A stretch of 6,587 nucleotides of DNA from an uncultured bacterium (GTDB taxonomy: Bacteria > Bacillota_I > Bacilli_A > RF39 > UBA660): NCBI GenBank assembly GCA_949286645.1, contig CASEDN010000053.1:1-6587 (forward strand), read 5' to 3'. Under the pieces are notes generated by a model. The model did not search any database. It saw nothing but the letters and a program-made list of their open reading frames with translations, and was not told the origin of the DNA. Made by a program: the position numbers and the translations under genes. This document shows, in pieces, positions 5,362 to 6,587 of the stretch. How positions within the stretch are numbered: the first letter of the stretch is position 1; every line of letters begins with the position of its first letter.

Positions 5362-6108
5362 ATGAATCAAGATAAAATGCATATTGTAAATAAGTTATTT
5401 AACAATGAAACAATTAGAACTGTTTGGGATAATGAAAAAGAAAAATACTATATTAGTGTAGTTGATATAGTTAGAGTTTTGACAGATAGTACTAATCCTA
5501 GACATTATTGGAACGTATTAAAAGGTAGGTTAAAAAATGAAGGAAATGAAACAGTCACAAATTGTGACCAGTTGAAGTTAAAAGCTCAAGACGGTAAATA
5601 TCGTTTAACTGATGTTGTTGACATTGAGGGTATGTTTAGAATTATTGAATCAATACCTAGTAAAAATGCTGAACCTATAAAAAAGTGGCTTGCTAAACTT
5701 GGTAGTGAAAGAATTGATGAAACTTTTGATCCTTCTCTTGCGGTTCAAAGAGCAATTGATACTTATAGAGCTAAAGGGTATGATGAAGATTGGATTATTA
5801 AAAGAATTAAAGGTAGCCAGGATAGAAAGAAACTTACTGAAGTATGGAAAGATAATGGTGTTGACAGTAATTTAGAATATGCCATTCTTACTAATGATAT
5901 TTATAGAGAATGGTCTGGTATGACTGCTAAAGAATATAAGGAGTTTAAAGGGCTTAGAAAAGAATCTTTAAGAGATAATATGAGTGATATTGAGGTGATG
6001 CTTGCTGATATAGGTGAGATTACTACTCGTGAGCTTGCTAAGAAACATAAACCTTATGGACTAAATGAAAACAGAAAGATTGCTAAAGCAGGGGAGCGAA
6101 GTTGCTAG
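5362..6108 (+). CDS. Bro-N domain protein (phage antirepressor-like), C-terminus lost by frameshift
   Basis: The 248-codon reading frame has an N-terminal Bro-N domain at about 10-100: IRTVWDNEKEKYYISVVDIVRVLT, RHYWNVLKGRL, LKLKAQDGKYRLTDV and FRIIESIPS. It is followed by the conserved C-terminal region of this family (AEPIKKWLAKLGSERIDE, AVQRAIDTYRAKGYDEDW, YAILTNDIYREWSG, GLRKESLRDNMSD, ARELAKKHKPYG-like). Bro-N proteins bind DNA and act as antirepressors in phages; the chromosomal and mobile-element members are largely uncharacterised. The frame ends KAGERSC at TAG 6106-6108. The family continues past this AKxGG segment, and that continuation is present in another frame from 6098, so one base has been gained (or two lost) near 6091-6097. 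GGAAG about nine bases before ATG 5362 supports the start. Without the tail the folded core may still be made; function is uncertain. Confidence 0.85.
   Translation: MNQDKMHIVNKLFNNETIRTVWDNEKEKYYISVVDIVRVLTDSTNPRHYWNVLKGRLKNEGNETVTNCDQLKLKAQDGKYRLTDVVDIEGMFRIIESIPSKNAEPIKKWLAKLGSERIDETFDPSLAVQRAIDTYRAKGYDEDWIIKRIKGSQDRKKLTEVWKDNGVDSNLEYAILTNDIYREWSGMTAKEYKEFKGLRKESLRDNMSDIEVMLADIGEITTRELAKKHKPYGLNENRKIAKAGERSC
5554..5568 (+). repeat. Perfect 7+1+7 palindrome within the Bro-N gene
   Basis: GTCACAA (5554-5560) and TTGTGAC (5562-5568) are exact reverse complements around one central A. The centre is the middle base of codon 67 (AAT), the same codon position as the centre of the palindrome in the upstream copy. 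The six inner arm bases differ between copies at three places, and each difference is matched on the opposite arm. Confidence 0.8.
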
Positions 6109-6223
6109 TAATACTAGAAAAGATATTGAAGAAAAACTTGGGGAGAATGTTATTAGTAAAGATAATAATCTTAATTATCAATATATAGATGATAATAAAA
6201 AGTTAGATTGTACTGTGTCTTAA
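6098..6223 (+). pseudogene. Out-of-frame C-terminal tail of the Bro-N gene
   Basis: From 6098 the frame reads EVASNTRKDIEEKLGENVIS and goes on to KDNNLNYQYIDDNK, ending at TAA 6221-6223. The residues before the shift (NRKIAKAG) and those after it (VASNTRKDIEEKLGE) join into the usual C-terminal sequence of this family (AKxGG-x-VA, then a charged helix and a V-I/T-xKDNxLxY-type end). Between GCA 6088-6090 and GTT 6101-6103 there are 10 bases where a multiple of three is needed. The repaired protein would have roughly 285 residues. A mutation, a sequencing error or, less likely, programmed frameshifting could explain it. The last few codons may already lie past the junction with the ABC gene. 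Confidence 0.8.
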
Positions 6224-6236
6224 CAACATTCATCCA

Positions 6237-6572
6237 GTTGCTCTAATCAGGACACTTGCTACTAAACCTGATATATTACTTTTAGATGAACCTTTTTCTG
6301 CTTTGGATGCAATGACTAGAGTAATGCTTGCAGATGATGTTTATAATATGGTTAAAGACTTAGGTAAAACTGCTATTATGGTAACTCACGATTTATCAGA
6401 AGCTTTGAGCGTAGGTGATAAAGTAGTTGTACTTACGAAAAGACCTTGTGTTGTTAAAAAAATTTATGATATTAATTATAAGAATCGCTCTACTCCATTT
6501 AATAATAGAAAAGAAAAAGAATTTAATTACTATTATGAAAAGATATGGAGAGATTTAGATGTCAAATTATAG
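6237..6572 (+). pseudogene. C-terminal half of an ABC transporter ATPase (nitrate/sulfonate/taurine type), 5' part missing
   Basis: The frame from GTT 6237 gives 111 codons: VALIRTLATKPD, Walker B ILLLDEP with D17 and E18 of the fragment, the D-loop SALD, the H-loop VTHD (His51), then the long C-terminal segment (VVVLTKRP, YYYEKIWRDLDVKL) typical of SsuB/TauB-like ATPases. Walker A, Q-loop and the LSGG signature are absent. Upstream the frame is open only to 6207 and reads LNNIHP in place of the expected signature region, which may be a decayed remnant or unrelated DNA. The fragment cannot bind ATP productively by itself. Its end overlaps the permease start, so it is the tail of a once-normal uptake operon. 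Internal TTG/ATG codons near 6303 fall in the Walker B/D-loop region and are not real starts. The substrate cannot be told. Confidence 0.88.
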
Positions 6573-6587
6573 TGTGGAACATAAAGA
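6559..6587 (+). CDS. Start of an ABC transporter permease gene (cut by window)
   Basis: ATG 6559 begins MSNYSVEHK and overlaps the last 14 bases of the ATPase fragment in another frame. GGAGAG (6547-6552) lies six bases before it. In nitrate/sulfonate/taurine-type operons of Firmicutes the membrane permease commonly follows the ATPase, and a short polar N-terminus of this kind precedes its first helix. Only nine codons are visible, so the assignment rests mainly on position. With its upstream ATPase gene broken, the permease may lack its promoter and partner. Confidence 0.6.

Larger units (their letters stand above)
3253..6237 (+). mobile_element. Candidate degraded mobile element or recombination scar
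   Basis: This stretch holds a large serine recombinase with its coupled small ORF, a decayed and a frameshifted Bro-N-type gene (a family common on phages and integrative elements), and ends where an ABC ATPase gene abruptly loses its 5' half. Housekeeping-type genes lie on both sides. I found no convincing terminal repeats or att core. The limits are therefore set by gene content only, and the element may extend beyond the window or be the product of several events. Confidence 0.3.

Noticed and set aside
5690..5875. Second plus-strand frame inside the Bro-N gene
   Set aside because: Shadow of the conserved C-terminal region, with no independent initiation signal.
3230..6240. Terminal direct or inverted repeats bounding an element
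   Set aside because: By eye, only trivial matches such as TCTTAA are shared between the two sides. No credible att core or target duplication was found.
6303..6572. A small 89-residue gene starting at 6303
   Set aside because: The supposed start is a TTG coding the Leu of the D-loop (SALD). Homology to ABC ATPases extends upstream to 6237, so this is a truncated gene, not a separate one.

Overview
The window is strongly AT-rich. It reads as a low-GC Firmicute or Tenericutes-like (Bacilli/Clostridia) chromosome segment: it has strong AGGAGG-type ribosome sites, AGA-dominated arginine codons and A/T-ending codons throughout. All 14 tryptophan codons I can place in the readable genes are TGG, and TGA is used as a stop, so the standard bacterial code applies. 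A species cannot be named from the sequence alone.

Left part (1-2532, minus strand): a metal-resistance operon reading leftwards off the window. Its order is a CadC/CzrA/SmtB-type ArsR repressor, a free-standing 74-residue heavy-metal-binding (HMA) protein, then a Zn/Cd/Pb-type P1B ATPase without an HMA domain of its own. A near-consensus promoter (TTGACA, 18 bp, TATAAT) carries two inverted repeats, one in the promoter spacer and one over the start of transcription. This fits metal-relieved repression of an efflux pump and its carrier.

Centre (2564-4973, plus strand): a divergently transcribed TsaC/YrdC tRNA-modification gene ends at a strong hairpin. The 3' arm of that hairpin also contains the Shine-Dalgarno of the next unit: a 39-codon ORF whose stop overlaps (ATGA) the start of a 519-residue large serine recombinase. 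A second hairpin terminator follows the recombinase.

Right part (5100-6587, plus strand): a decayed Bro-N-type (phage antirepressor-like) gene lies directly upstream of a better preserved paralogue whose last ~40 codons are split off by a frameshift. Both copies carry a palindrome centred on the same codon, with paired base differences between them. This Bro-N gene abuts the C-terminal half of an ABC transporter ATPase (nitrate/sulfonate/taurine class), which lacks Walker A, Q-loop and an intact signature motif. The start of a permease gene overlaps the ATPase's end.

Overall, a conserved chromosomal background (metal efflux, tRNA modification, ABC uptake operon) is interrupted between about 3250 and 6237 by accessory material: recombinase, Bro-N paralogues and gene fragments. 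That stretch looks like a degraded mobile element or a recombination scar. I see no clearly novel defence or other system. The most unusual signals are the SD-sequestering hairpin before the recombinase unit and the covarying palindrome inside the Bro-N genes.
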